Counted from the stretch's first letter, positions 40,375 through 50,132 are shown. The stretch: 64,000 nt of DNA from JBBECE01 sp964574935 (GCA_964574935.1 CAZNOZ010000008.1:10219-74218); one strand, 5' to 3'. The notes: generated by a model from the sequence alone, not told the origin. Numbers and translations are program-made.

Positions 40375-40526
40375 CGCTATCAATTCGGTGAGATGGCATT
40401 GTCTTCGATTCCGGTTATACCTACAGACTCTTGTCTGAATCCGCCCGCTTGCGGCCGGCGCCCGCTTCGGTCGCCGACGCGGCGGGGTTGGCAACTTGAC
40501 GCGAACGGGAGGCCCGGACAGGCCCG

Positions 40527-42170
40527 ATGACCGCGGTCGCGCTGCGCACATTGACAACGGTTGCGCTGGCTCTGGCGCTCACCAGCGCCGCCGTCGCGCA
40601 GCAAACAGTCATGGTCGGAGGGGTTGAGGCGACCCGCGTCGTCATCCCGCCCGCCCAATCCGAGCTGGCGCGCATCATCAAGGCCGGCCTGCGCGACGCC
40701 TACTACGGCGCCGCTCCCGAAAGCGCCGCCTGGCAGGGTGCGCAACAGCTCTATTTCCTCTATGCCGAGCGCCGCTTCGAGCCCTTGTGGCTGGTCGAGA
40801 CGCCCACCGGCATCGACTATTCACCGGCCGCCAAGCAGATCATCGAGGTCTTCAAGGACGCCCGTGCCCAGGGCTTCCGACCCGAGGACTACCTCACCGA
40901 CGCGATCCGGCTCAATCCCGGCACCGCCGAACCGGCCCGGCTGGCCGCCGTCGAAACGGCATTCTCCGCCTCCGTTTCCCTCTATGCCCGGCATGCGGTG
41001 GGCGGACGCATCGATCCCTTGCGGGTCTCGCAGTCGATCACGCTCAGGCCGCGCCGGATTGACCCTGCCGAACTGCTGACCCGGCTCGCCGAAGCCGACG
41101 ACCCCGCCGCCCTGCTGATGGACCTGCACCCCAAGCACCGCGAGTTCATCGCCCTGCGCGACCAGCTGCAGCGCATCTACGACGGCGCCGTCGAGGAACA
41201 GGTCACCATTCCCGACGGTCGGCTCATCAAGGCGGGCCGCACCGACGAACGCATCCCGCTGTTGCGTCAGCGCCTCGACCTGACCGCCCCGGCAGACGGC
41301 CCGTTGGTCTATGACGACGCGATCCGCGAAGCGGTGATGGCGTTTCAGGAGCAGTTCGGGCTCGTTGTCGATGGCGTTGTCGGGCCGGCGACGGTCGCGG
41401 CCCTCAACGGCACCCACGGCGCGTCCGCCGAAGACATCATCGCCAACATGGAACGTTGGCGTTGGCTGCCCGAGGACCTCTCCAACTTCTACGTATTTGT
41501 GAATATCCCCGAATACCGGCTCGAGGTGCACGACGCCGACCGCGTCGCCTACAACACCCGCGTCATCGTCGGGCAGAAGACCCACCAGACCCCGATCTTC
41601 TACGACGAGATCGAGCACATCGTCGTCAACCCGTACTGGAACGTGCCGCCGTCCATCGCCCGAAATGAGATCGGACCGATCCTGGCCTCGAACCCCGGCT
41701 ATCTGGCCTCCCACAACATGGAACTGCTCCATGGCGGCCAGATCGTCAACGCCTCGGCGGTCAACTGGTCACGGACCAGCGTCAACGAATTCCGCATCCG
41801 CCAGCGTCCGGGCCCCGGCAACGCGCTGGGCAACATCAAGTTCCTGTTCCCCAACCAGCACAACGTGTATCTGCACGACACGCCGTCCAAGTCGCTGTTC
41901 TCGAGATCGGCCCGGGCCTACAGCCACGGCTGCATCCGGGTTCAGAATCCGATGGACTTTGCCGATGCACTGCTCGTGCACGAGCCCGACCTCGACACGG
42001 CCAGCCTGACGGCACTGTTCGGGCGCTCCGAGCGCTGGGTAAATATCGCGCACCATGTGCCCGTCTACATCAACTACTTCACCCTCAGGGTCGGAGAGGA
42101 CGGCACGATCCGCTCCTATCCCGACGTTTACGGACACAATGAACGGATGGTGAATCTTCTCTCCAATTGA
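40527..42170 (+). CDS. Periplasmic L,D-transpeptidase (YkuD domain, LdtD/YcbB type)
   Basis: The 547-residue protein has a signal peptide (cut near AAVAQ), a helical scaffold (FEPLWLVE), a peptidoglycan-binding module (EAVMAFQEQFGLVVDGVVGP) and a YkuD catalytic domain with the active site YSHGCIRVQNP near residue 470. These enzymes form 3-3 cross-links or attach proteins to peptidoglycan. Size and domain order resemble LdtD. It precedes a DUF882 gene on the same strand, another wall-related protein. Confidence 0.9.
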   Translation: MTAVALRTLTTVALALALTSAAVAQQTVMVGGVEATRVVIPPAQSELARIIKAGLRDAYYGAAPESAAWQGAQQLYFLYAERRFEPLWLVETPTGIDYSPAAKQIIEVFKDARAQGFRPEDYLTDAIRLNPGTAEPARLAAVETAFSASVSLYARHAVGGRIDPLRVSQSITLRPRRIDPAELLTRLAEADDPAALLMDLHPKHREFIALRDQLQRIYDGAVEEQVTIPDGRLIKAGRTDERIPLLRQRLDLTAPADGPLVYDDAIREAVMAFQEQFGLVVDGVVGPATVAALNGTHGASAEDIIANMERWRWLPEDLSNFYVFVNIPEYRLEVHDADRVAYNTRVIVGQKTHQTPIFYDEIEHIVVNPYWNVPPSIARNEIGPILASNPGYLASHNMELLHGGQIVNASAVNWSRTSVNEFRIRQRPGPGNALGNIKFLFPNQHNVYLHDTPSKSLFSRSARAYSHGCIRVQNPMDFADALLVHEPDLDTASLTALFGRSERWVNIAHHVPVYINYFTLRVGEDGTIRSYPDVYGHNERMVNLLSN

Positions 42171-42302
42171 CCACAACCGTTTAGATTTGTTCACATATCG
42201 TTTGCCCCCTTGCCTTCCTTCGGCCCCGTTTCGCCGCTAGCGTGGCGCCCACTATGCGGGGCACAGGGGGAGCGCGGCCCACTGTTCGCCAATGTTAAGA
42301 AA

Positions 42303-42326
42303 GTCTAATCAAATGCTTGATTAGAC
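42303..42326. promoter_or_regulatory. Perfect AT-rich palindrome upstream of the DUF882 gene
   Basis: GTCTAATCAA-ATGC-TTGATTAGAC has perfect 10-bp arms and a 4-base centre. It is 41 bases before the DUF882 GTG, so it can be a repressor or activator site. TTAAG at 42295 lies beside it but without a second TTAA at N7. No known regulator is matched with certainty. Confidence 0.6.
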
Positions 42327-42367
42327 TGGGTCGATTGCACCATCGACCGCTACGGACAGGGGAACCG

Positions 42368-44104
42368 GTGTCGGGGAAGATCGGGTTCGCGGTGATTCGT
42401 TTGGCGCGTCAGGCGCTGGCCGCCATGCTGACCGCTGCCATATTGCTGCCGGCCGCAACCGCGCCAGCCGCCGCTTCCGGCGAGCGCACGCTGTATCTGC
42501 ACTACACGCACACCGGCGAGACCGCGCGCATCACCTTCTGGCGCAACGGGCATTTCGACCAGCACGGGCTCAGCGAGCTCAATCATTTCCTGCGCGACTG
42601 GCGGCGCAACGAGTCCATCGCCATGGACCCCAACCTCTTCAACCTGATCTGGCGGGTCTATCAGGAAGTCGGGGCCACCCAGCCGATCAACGTCGTCTCC
42701 GCCTACCGTTCGCCGGCCACCAACGAGATGCTGCGCTCCCGCTCCAGCGCCGTCGCCAAGAACTCCCGCCACACGCACGGTCAGGCGATGGATTTCTTCA
42801 TCCCCGGCATCCCGATTTCGAAGCTGCGCGCGGTTGCCATGAAGTTCCAGGTCGGCGGCGTCGGCTACTATCCCTCCTCGGGCAGCCCGTTCGTGCATCT
42901 GGACACCGGCAACGTCCGGGCCTGGCCCCGCATGACCCGGGCGCAGCTCGAGGGGCTATTTCCGGACGGCAAGACCCTGCATCTGCCCCCCGACGGAGTG
43001 CCCCTGTCGCAATCCGGGCGTCAGTATGCCGCCGCCGAGTGGCAGCGCTGCCACCAGATCCCCTGTTCCTCACGCCTGACCGGCGGCTCGACCCGCCTGG
43101 CCTCCGCCAGCGATGGTGAGCGCCGCAATCTCCTCGATCTCTTCCGCGGCGACCAGGACGAGACCGACGACGTGCAGCTGGCCTCCGCCCCGACCCAACG
43201 CACCGTTACCACCCAGCCCGTGCCCGTCGCGCCGACGCCCCCGGCGCGGCCGGATTCGGAGATCCTCCTCGCCGAGGCCGAACTCGCACCGGCCCCCCCG
43301 ATCAAGCCCGAGGCGATTCGGCTCGCGACCCTGATCGGCCCGCCTGCCGCCGTGCCCGAGCGTACCGGCATCGACGACGCCGATCGCATCGCTGTCGCCG
43401 ACATCGCGCCGGCGCGCGGCCTGCGGACCACTATCGCCCCCGACGCTGGCGTGGCCCCGCCGCTCGAGGGTCGGTTCGACACCCCGTTCACCGCCTATGC
43501 GCCGGCGGCGGATGGTCCGGTCGGCGCCCAGAGGGCGGTCGAGATGCTGCTCGAACAAAGGCTCGACCAGGGACCCGGCGACCCGGCGCAGCGCGAGGAA
43601 TTTCTGGTCGCCTCCCACGCCGCCTCCGCCGATCAGTCGGCGACGGCCCGCCTGGCTCTCGACATGCTGATCAACCAGCGCCGGACCGAAACCGCGATCG
43701 AGCACGGGGCGCTGAATGTCGAACAGGCGCCGATCGTCACCGCCTCCGTCGACGCCGATTTCGGGATGCCGGCGCCGGCCGAAGAGCTCGCCGGGCTCGC
43801 GCCCAATCAACCGATTCCGGATGCGCTGACGGCCGGCCCGGCCGCCGCGTCCATGCTTTCCGAGGCCCGCAGCCCCGACCTCATCGCCCCCGATATCGAG
43901 CATGCGCTCGACGTCTTCACCGACCCGATGCCGATCGCCAGCGCCCGCTACGCTGTCCTGTTCCCGCCCGACCGCGCCGATTTCGACCCGGCGACCGAAT
44001 TGGGCCACGCCTCCGACGAGACCCGTTTCCGCTATGGCAACCTCCCGTCGACGCTGCTCCCCGGATTTCACCTCCCAGGCCGTCTGCTGGTGGCCTCTCG
44101 CTGA
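42368..44104 (+). CDS. DUF882 (YcbK-like, peptidase M15_2) exported protein with long tail
   Basis: The 578-residue protein has a signal peptide (cut near PAAASGE) and an N-terminal D,D-peptidase-like domain: INVVSAYRSPATNEMLR, SRHTHGQAMDFFIPG and FVHLDTGNVRAWPRM, with metal ligands His/Asp/His. After about residue 230 it continues as a long Ala/Pro-rich tail with two repeats of a helix (RAVEMLLEQRLDQ, later RLALDMLINQRRTE). The GTG at 42368 has AGGGGA five bases upstream. Likely acts on peptidoglycan, like E. coli YcbK/MepK relatives; target unproven. Gene downstream of an L,D-transpeptidase gene. Confidence 0.85.
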   Translation: MSGKIGFAVIRLARQALAAMLTAAILLPAATAPAAASGERTLYLHYTHTGETARITFWRNGHFDQHGLSELNHFLRDWRRNESIAMDPNLFNLIWRVYQEVGATQPINVVSAYRSPATNEMLRSRSSAVAKNSRHTHGQAMDFFIPGIPISKLRAVAMKFQVGGVGYYPSSGSPFVHLDTGNVRAWPRMTRAQLEGLFPDGKTLHLPPDGVPLSQSGRQYAAAEWQRCHQIPCSSRLTGGSTRLASASDGERRNLLDLFRGDQDETDDVQLASAPTQRTVTTQPVPVAPTPPARPDSEILLAEAELAPAPPIKPEAIRLATLIGPPAAVPERTGIDDADRIAVADIAPARGLRTTIAPDAGVAPPLEGRFDTPFTAYAPAADGPVGAQRAVEMLLEQRLDQGPGDPAQREEFLVASHAASADQSATARLALDMLINQRRTETAIEHGALNVEQAPIVTASVDADFGMPAPAEELAGLAPNQPIPDALTAGPAAASMLSEARSPDLIAPDIEHALDVFTDPMPIASARYAVLFPPDRADFDPATELGHASDETRFRYGNLPSTLLPGFHLPGRLLVASR

Positions 44105-44218
44105 CCTGCACGATCGCGTCAAGCGGTTGAAATCGCCGAACCATCTGCTAAGTCTCTGCCACCCTCGCGGAAGCGAACCATCCCGGAATCCCCCCGCGAC
44201 CGGCTGAGCGAGAAGGAC

Positions 44219-46161
44219 TTGGCGAACCGGCCCCCCACCCCGTTGCTCGATTCGATCGGTTCGGTGTCCGATCTCAGGGCACTCGATCGCGGTCAGCTCA
44301 AACAGCTCGCCGACGAGTTGCGCGCCGAGCTCATTGACACGGTGTCGATCACCGGCGGCCATCTCGGCGCCGGGCTGGGCGTCGTCGAGCTCACCGTCGC
44401 CCTGCACTATGTCTTCGACACCCCCGACGATCGGCTGATCTGGGACGTCGGTCACCAATCCTACCCGCACAAGATTCTCACCGGCCGGCGCGACCGCATT
44501 CGGACGCTGAGACAAAAGGACGGGCTCTCCGGCTTCACCAAGCGTGCGGAAAGCGAATTCGATCCCTTCGGCGCGGCTCATTCCTCGACCTCGATTTCCG
44601 CGGCGCTGGGCATGGCCGTGGCGGCGGGCCTGTCCGGCCGGGATCGGCATGTGGTGGCGGTCATCGGCGACGGCGCCATGTCCGCCGGCATGGCCTACGA
44701 GGCGATGAACAACGCCGGCGCGATGGACGCCCGGCTGATCGTGATCCTCAACGACAACGATATGTCGATCGCCCCGCCCACCGGGGCCATGAGCGCGTAC
44801 CTGGCCAGGCTCGTCTCCGGCAAGACCTATCGCTCCCTGCGCGAGACCGCCAAGCAGCTCACCGCGCATCTGCCGAAATTCATCTCTGAAAAGGCGCGGC
44901 TCACCGAGGAATACGCCCGCGGCTTCTGGACCGGGGGGACGATGTTCGAGNNNNNNNNNNGCTGGGCTTCTACTATGTGGGCCCCATCGACGGGCACAAT
45001 CTCGATCACCTGCTGCCGGTGCTCAAGAACGTGCGCGACGCCGACAGCGGACCGGTCCTCATTCATGTCGTCACCCAGAAGGGCAAGGGGTACGAGCCGG
45101 CCGAGAGTTCCGCCGACAAGTATCACGGGGTGTCGCGGTTCAACGTCGTCACCGGCGCCCAGTCCAAGGCCGCCTCCGCCGCGCCGTCCTACACGTCCGT
45201 TTTCGCATCCTCACTCATCGACGAAGCCGCGCGCGACGAATCAATCGTCGCGGTGACCGCGGCCATGCCTTCGGGAACCGGCCTCGACAAATTCGCCGAG
45301 CGCTATCCCGAGCGCATCTACGACGTCGGCATCGCCGAGCAACACGCCGTAACCTTTGCCGCCGGGCTCGCGGCGGAAGGTCTGAAACCCTTTGCCGCCA
45401 TCTACTCGACTTTCCTGCAGCGCGCCTACGACCAGGTGGTGCACGACGTGTCGATCCAGAATCTGCCGGTGCGCTTCGCGATCGACCGGGCCGGCTATGT
45501 TGGCGCCGACGGCCCGACCCACGCCGGCGCCTATGACGTCGCGTATCTGGCGACGGTCCCCAACATGGTCCTGATGGCGGCCGGCGACGAAGCCGAACTC
45601 CGGCACATGGTTGCTACCGCCGCCGCCTTCGACGAGGGCCCCATCGCCTTCCGCTATCCCCGCGGCGAAGGCACCGGCGTGGCGCTGCCCGAGCATGGCA
45701 CCGCCCTCGAGATCGGCCGTGGGCGCGTCCTTCGCGAAGGCGCGTCGATCGCCATCCTGAGCTACGGGGCACGGCTGGGCGAGGCGCTGGCCGCCGCCGA
45801 CATCCTGCATGGATACGGGCTCGCTCCCACCGTCGCGGACGCGCGGTTCGCCAAGCCGCTCGACACCGATCTCGTTGAGCGCCTGGCGCGCGACCACCAG
45901 GTGCTGCTCACCGTCGAGGAAGGCGCCATCGGTGGCTTCGCGAGCAGCGTCGGAATGCATTTGGCCAAGGCCGGCCTTTTCGACTCAGGATTGAGATTCA
46001 GGCCCCTGTTCATGCCCGACATTCATCTCGATCAGGCGGGGCAGGCTGAGATGTACGCCGCCTCGGGTCTCGACCGGACGGGAATTGTCGCCGCCGCCCT
46101 TGCCGCGCTGGGTGAGGACAAGCTCGGCGCCGACGTCGCCAGCCTCGAGCGGCCGGCCTGA
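44219..46161 (+). CDS. dxs: 1-deoxy-D-xylulose-5-phosphate synthase, interrupted by a 10-N gap
   Basis: DXS condenses pyruvate and glyceraldehyde 3-phosphate with thiamine diphosphate in the MEP isoprenoid pathway. The first part has DVGHQSYPHKILTGRRDR and VAVIGDGAMSAGMAYEAMNN; the second has FYYVGPIDGHNLDHLLPVLK and DVGIAEQHAVTFAAGLAAEG. The N run (44951-44960) shifts frame: real sequence must contain a number of bases equal to 2 modulo 3 there, and two (GA, giving MFEELGFYYV) restores the family text. So the gene is probably intact. It starts at a TTG with AAGGA directly upstream. Downstream: a DUF6665 gene after four bases. Confidence 0.92.
44951..44960. other. 10-N gap inside dxs
   Basis: The placeholder breaks the dxs frame: sequence before it ends at MFE and sequence after it resumes at LGFYY in another frame. 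The expected protein has one residue (E) between them, so about two bases are truly missing, not ten. Confidence 0.95.
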
Positions 46162-46165
46162 ACAG

Positions 46166-46498
46166 ATGCCGGCCCGAATGCCCCGCATGCGCCCGCAAAC
46201 GGACATCGCCGAGCGGGCCCAGGGTGAACTCGAACACGAGATCGTCGCCGAGAAGGCGGCGACGCTGGGCCGGATGGGCCGGCGGCTGGAAGCCTCGTTG
46301 CGCCGACTGTCGGAGGCCGAAACGGGTGATCGGGAGGACCTGATCGCCAGGGTCGCCCACGACGCCTGGTGCTACCTCGTGCAGCGCGAGGTCTGCGGTA
46401 TGCGCGATCATCGCGCCGTCATCAAAGAGTTCGCCATTCCGCGCCAGGCGATCGTCCGCATGGGAGCAATCGGGCAAGACCGGCCGGGGGCCGGTTGA
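46166..46498 (+). CDS. DUF6665-like small protein
   Basis: A 110-residue helical protein: RPQTDIAERAQGELEHEIVA, then EKAATLGRMGRRLEASLRRL and AWCYLVQREVCGMRDHRAVI. It resembles the DUF6665 family of alphaproteobacteria as I recall it; function unknown. The start is the ATG at 46166, four bases after the dxs stop codon; an ATG at 46178 is an alternative. It is probably co-transcribed with dxs. Confidence 0.6.
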   Translation: MPARMPRMRPQTDIAERAQGELEHEIVAEKAATLGRMGRRLEASLRRLSEAETGDREDLIARVAHDAWCYLVQREVCGMRDHRAVIKEFAIPRQAIVRMGAIGQDRPGAG

Positions 46499-46587
46499 CC
46501 GCCCGGTGAAGCCCGTCGCTTTCGCGCTCGAGTGGGCTTGCCGGCGCCGGCAAGCGCGGGATCGCGACCCGTCCCCGGGCCCCGTCC

Positions 46588-47055
46588 CTAGCGCGCGGCT
46601 TTCTTGACCAGCGCCGCGATCTTCGCCTCGTCGGCCGCGCCCAGCTCCTTCAACGCGAAAGCGGTCGGCCACATGTCGCCGTCATCCAGGTGCGCCGCGT
46701 CGTTGAAGCCGAAGGTGGCATATCGCGCCTTGAACTTGGCCGCCGCCTGGAAAAAGCAGACGACCTTTCCGTCCCTGGCGTAGGCGGGCATCCCGTACCA
46801 GGTCTTGGGCGCAAGTTCCGGCGCGTTGGCCCTGATGAGCACGTGCAGCCGCTCCGCCATGGCTCGGTCGGCCTTCGGCATCTCGGCGATCTTCGCCAAC
46901 ACGTCCTTCTCGCCGTCCACCTTGCTCGCTTTTGAACCGCGTCGCCTCGCGGTCTTCATCTCCTCGGCGCGCTCCTTCATTGCCGCCCGTTCTTCGGCGG
47001 TGAAGCTCTGGTCCGCGCCGGCCTTTTTCGATCCGGCCTTTCGATTGTCGGTCAT
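46588..47055 (-). CDS. DUF1801-domain (iron-chaperone-like) protein
   Basis: The 155-residue protein has a charged N-terminal tail (KAGSKKAGADQSFTAEERAA) and a YdhG/frataxin-like DUF1801 domain: ELAPKTWYGMPAYARDGKVV, CFFQAAAKFKARYATFGFND. Start is the ATG at 47055, preceded by AAGGAGACAGGCG. It lies 53 bases downstream of the SRPBCC gene in the same direction and is likely in that operon. DUF1801 proteins often accompany ArsR and AHSA1-type genes. Biochemical role unproven. Confidence 0.82.
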   Translation of the reverse strand: MTDNRKAGSKKAGADQSFTAEERAAMKERAEEMKTARRRGSKASKVDGEKDVLAKIAEMPKADRAMAERLHVLIRANAPELAPKTWYGMPAYARDGKVVCFFQAAAKFKARYATFGFNDAAHLDDGDMWPTAFALKELGAADEAKIAALVKKAAR

Positions 47056-47108
47056 CGCCTGTCTCCTTTGCCCTTGCCGCCGCGCCGGCGCTGCGGCTTC
47101 TGCCGGCT

Positions 47109-47540
47109 TCATCGCGAGCGCTCCAGGAGCGTCTCCAGGTTCGCGAGGAACTGTTTCCACCCGGCGTGCGCGCCCCCGTAGGCCTGCCGCTGTTCCGGCC
47201 GGAATCCAGACTGCTCCATGCGCAGGTGGGTCCCGCCGTCCATGGGCGTCAGCGTGAACGTCACCACGCTTTTCAGCGCGTAGGCCGGGTCGTCATGGGC
47301 GAAATTCCATGTGTAGGACAGGGTTCTGCTCGGATCCACGGCGAGGACTTCGCAGTCGAGCACGCCGCCCCAGTCGCCGCTCAGATGGAAGCGGTGCCCC
47401 ACCACCGGCGCGAAGTCGTTTGTCATCAGCCACTCCTCGATCAGATGCGGCTGGGTCAGCGCACGCCAGACCTTCTCGGGCGGATGGGGGAACTCCCGCT
47501 CGACGACGACGGATCGCGTTTCGGCAGTCGTTTCGGTCAC
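47109..47540 (-). CDS. SRPBCC (AHSA1-like) domain protein
   Basis: A 143-residue START/AHSA1-fold protein: VVVEREFPHPPEKVWRALTQ, PHLIEEWLMTNDFAPVVGHR and GGTHLRMEQSGF. Such proteins bind hydrophobic ligands and are commonly in operons with an ArsR regulator, as here. It starts at GTG (47540), overlapping the ArsR stop codon as GTGA. The ligand is unknown. Confidence 0.87.
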   Translation of the reverse strand: MTETTAETRSVVVEREFPHPPEKVWRALTQPHLIEEWLMTNDFAPVVGHRFHLSGDWGGVLDCEVLAVDPSRTLSYTWNFAHDDPAYALKSVVTFTLTPMDGGTHLRMEQSGFRPEQRQAYGGAHAGWKQFLANLETLLERSR

Positions 47541-47860
47541 TGGTCCATCCTCGTGAGCAATCCCTCGAGATCGTCGAATCGGCTCTGCCAGAACCCGGCC
47601 ATCTGGATTGTCCAGTCGATCAGCGGGGCCAGGGCGCCGAGCTGCGCGCTGTAGTGGGTTCGGCGGCCTTCGTGACGGTCGCGCACCAGCCCGGCCTGCT
47701 TCAGGACCCCAAGGTGCTTCGAGACGGCCGGTTGCGAGACCCCCGCCCGCGCCGTCAAGGCGCCGACCGTCTGTTCTCCGTCGCGGCACAACCGCTCGAA
47801 AAGCGCCCGGCGCGTCGGGTCGGCGAGTGTCTTGAACAGGATATCGTGGGCCTGCGGCAT
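47537..47860 (-). CDS. ArsR-family transcriptional regulator
   Basis: A 107-residue winged-helix repressor: LFKTLADPTRRALFERLCRD, then VGALTARAGVSQPAVSKHLG as the helix-turn-helix and GLVRDRHEGRRTHYSAQL as the wing. Metal-binding Cys motifs are absent, so it is of the metabolite- or stress-sensing type often paired with SRPBCC proteins. First gene of a three-gene leftward operon (ArsR, SRPBCC, DUF1801). The AT-rich stretch 47861-47910 just upstream probably holds its promoter and operator. Confidence 0.9.
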   Translation of the reverse strand: MPQAHDILFKTLADPTRRALFERLCRDGEQTVGALTARAGVSQPAVSKHLGVLKQAGLVRDRHEGRRTHYSAQLGALAPLIDWTIQMAGFWQSRFDDLEGLLTRMDQ

Positions 47861-48049
47861 GAATTTAGATAACTCATGGGCTATTGATCAAACCAGTATC
47901 CGCGGAATTGCGCGCGTGTCAAGCCGGGGCGCCATATGGAGATGGCTCCGACCTCGAGCGGCAGATCGCAACTTTATTATGCCCCGCTGGATATGAATGA
48001 TCGGCCACACAATGGATCACTCGCGGCCGCGGCGAGGTGGTGACGGGGC

Positions 48050-49411
48050 CTAGCCGAGCCAGGCGTCCTGTTCGCGGCGCATCCTGACCAGCGGCGACGT
48101 CGCGTCGAGCTTCAGCGCCCCGTAGGTGATCAACTCGCCCTTCGCGATCGGCGCGAGCACGCTGGCCCCTTCCAGCAGGCCCACGGGAGCGCCGTCTCGA
48201 GCCCGGGCATCCTCCACCGTCATCGTGAAGGAGCGGTAGCAGTATTCACCGATCGCATCGAGCTTGTCGCCGGCTTTCAGGTCGCGCTTGGCAAGCGCAC
48301 AGACCTCGGCCACCGGCCGGTCGAGCGGCTGCATCTCCGCCTTTCCGGTCAGCACCACCCGCGCGCAGGTCAGGGGCACTTCGAGGCTCGTCAGGTGGTA
48401 GGGACGGAAGAACGCCACATACGGGCCTTCCCCGACCTTCAAATCGGCCACACGTTCCTGGATGCGCGGATGCCGCATCTCTGCGATCACGAAAACGCCG
48501 GGGGCCACGTCGCCGCCGACCACGAAATCGACGACGCCCTTGCGGCTGAGGATGCCGCCGTCCTCGATGGGACACAGAACCTCGTGCAGGTTCGCCACGG
48601 TCGCCTCGGCGCCGTGCATGCCGGGCTTGTCGGGCACCAGCCCGGTTGCGTTGGCGATCGCCGCCATCTCCACCATCGTCTTCGACCCGTCGACGAATTC
48701 CACAAGCATCCGGGGGTTCATGTCCCGCAAGCGCGCCTCTTCCTCGTACCCGTCGGGCGTCGCGTCGATGTTGAAGGCGTTGTTCTTGCCCTTGCCGGCG
48801 GCGACCACCGGGTGCCCCATGGCGGTGACGAAGTCATACAGCTCCATCACCGAGGTGGGCTCGTCGCCGGCACCGATCGTATAGACGACCCCCTGCCTGT
48901 CGGCCTCCCGACGCAGATAGGGCCCGATCGTCACGTCGGCTTCGACGTTCATCATTACCAGCGGCTTGCCCGCCCGAACGACCTTCAGCCCCACTTCGGC
49001 CCCGACCGCCGGCTTGCCGGTCGCATCGACAACGACATCGATCCGTCCGGCTTCGAGCAGCGCCCCGGTGTCGGGCACCACGGCCAGGGCGCCGGCCTCG
49101 ATGGCGGCGTCGATCCCCGCCCCGTTCTCGACAAACCGCGCCGCCTCGTCGGTGCCAACCGCGATCGTCAGCGCCCGGCGCGCGCGCTCGGGCTTGCGGG
49201 TGACGACCGCGCCCACTTCGATGCCATCCATCAGGGAAATCTGGGTCACCAGATCCGTGCCCATCTCGCCGCACCCGATGACCCCGACACGGATCGGCTT
49301 GCCGGCCTCGGCAAGTCTCGCCAGATCGGCGGCCAGCCCGGTCCGCGCCAGCAGCCGGCTGGCCGACCCGGGGACGGTTTTGACCGAATTGGAAGCGGCG
49401 GAATCGTGCAT
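48050..49411 (-). CDS. NAD(P)-dependent dehydrogenase with C-terminal SAF domain
   Basis: The 453-residue protein has an N-terminal Rossmann fold (PIRVGVIGCGEMGTDLVTQI) resembling homoserine dehydrogenase, a middle catalytic domain (VMMNVEADVTIGPYLRREAD, YTIGAGDEPTSVMELYDFV) and a C-terminal SAF domain (VCALAKRDLKAGDKLDAIGE, SVLAPIAKGELITYGAL). This architecture occurs in dehydrogenases of sugar-acid or hydroxy-acid catabolism; the exact substrate is unknown. The ATG at 49411 was chosen because the upstream extension lacks homology. It is flanked by intergenic DNA at both ends (47861-48049; 49412-49670) with no further genes seen. Confidence 0.82.
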   Translation of the reverse strand: MHDSAASNSVKTVPGSASRLLARTGLAADLARLAEAGKPIRVGVIGCGEMGTDLVTQISLMDGIEVGAVVTRKPERARRALTIAVGTDEAARFVENGAGIDAAIEAGALAVVPDTGALLEAGRIDVVVDATGKPAVGAEVGLKVVRAGKPLVMMNVEADVTIGPYLRREADRQGVVYTIGAGDEPTSVMELYDFVTAMGHPVVAAGKGKNNAFNIDATPDGYEEEARLRDMNPRMLVEFVDGSKTMVEMAAIANATGLVPDKPGMHGAEATVANLHEVLCPIEDGGILSRKGVVDFVVGGDVAPGVFVIAEMRHPRIQERVADLKVGEGPYVAFFRPYHLTSLEVPLTCARVVLTGKAEMQPLDRPVAEVCALAKRDLKAGDKLDAIGEYCYRSFTMTVEDARARDGAPVGLLEGASVLAPIAKGELITYGALKLDATSPLVRMRREQDAWLG

Positions 49412-49670
49412 TGGTACCCATCCTGCGCCAAATGGCACCGGCATCTGACTGCCCGAGCGCCCCACGGCGGCATCGTAGACCGAATTGCCAGCCCGATCAC
49501 CCTGCCCGTCGCGCGAGCATCGAAACGGCCGCGGCGGACGTGGCGAGCATGGTCCACCGCCGATCGGCGCGCCCGCAACGCTCACGCGGGCCGCCAAACT
49601 CCTGCCAAATCGTGCGGTTAGCGATTGACTTGCCAAAACCCTTCTGCACAACTCTCGGCCCTCGAACCTC

Positions 49671-50132
49671 ATGCCCCATATTCCTGGTGTGGCGCCGTTG
49701 CGCATGCTGCTTGCCGTCATGGTTGCCGGAGTACTTTTGCTGCCGTTCGCAGCGGTGCCGGCACGGGCGGACATGCGGGTGTGCAACGACACGCGGGGAA
49801 CCGTTTCCATCGCGATCGGCTACCGCTCCGACCGCGGCTGGCAATCGGAAGGCTGGTGGGTTGCCAGTCCCGACGAATGCGCCGTCGTCTATGCGGGGCC
49901 GCTCGATGCGCGCTTCTACTATCTCTATGCCGTTGACGATGTGAACGGCGGGGCCTGGGACGGCCGGGTGTTCATGTGCACAAGGGACGAGGTCTTCACT
50001 ATTTTCGGGGTCGAAGACTGTCTTGCACGCGGGTATGAACGCACGGGGTTTTTCGAGGTCGATACCGAGAACCGGACGGATTGGACACTTGAGCTCACCG
50101 AGGCGGGCGTAACCGGCGCGATTGGCGAATGA
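49671..50132 (+). CDS. DUF1036-family exported protein
   Basis: The 153-residue protein has a signal peptide (cut near PARADM) and the DUF1036 pattern: MRVCNDTRGTVSIAIGYRSD, GWQSEGWWVASPDECAVVYA, and four cysteines. DUF1036 is found mostly in alphaproteobacteria; function unknown, location periplasmic. Its stop codon overlaps the pyk start (ATGA), so the two are translationally coupled, as in other Rhizobiales. Confidence 0.88.
   Translation: MPHIPGVAPLRMLLAVMVAGVLLLPFAAVPARADMRVCNDTRGTVSIAIGYRSDRGWQSEGWWVASPDECAVVYAGPLDARFYYLYAVDDVNGGAWDGRVFMCTRDEVFTIFGVEDCLARGYERTGFFEVDTENRTDWTLELTEAGVTGAIGE

Noticed and set aside
44219..46161. dxs as a frameshifted pseudogene
   Set aside because: The frame change falls exactly at ten Ns, and two bases restore a perfect family sequence; both halves retain all motifs.
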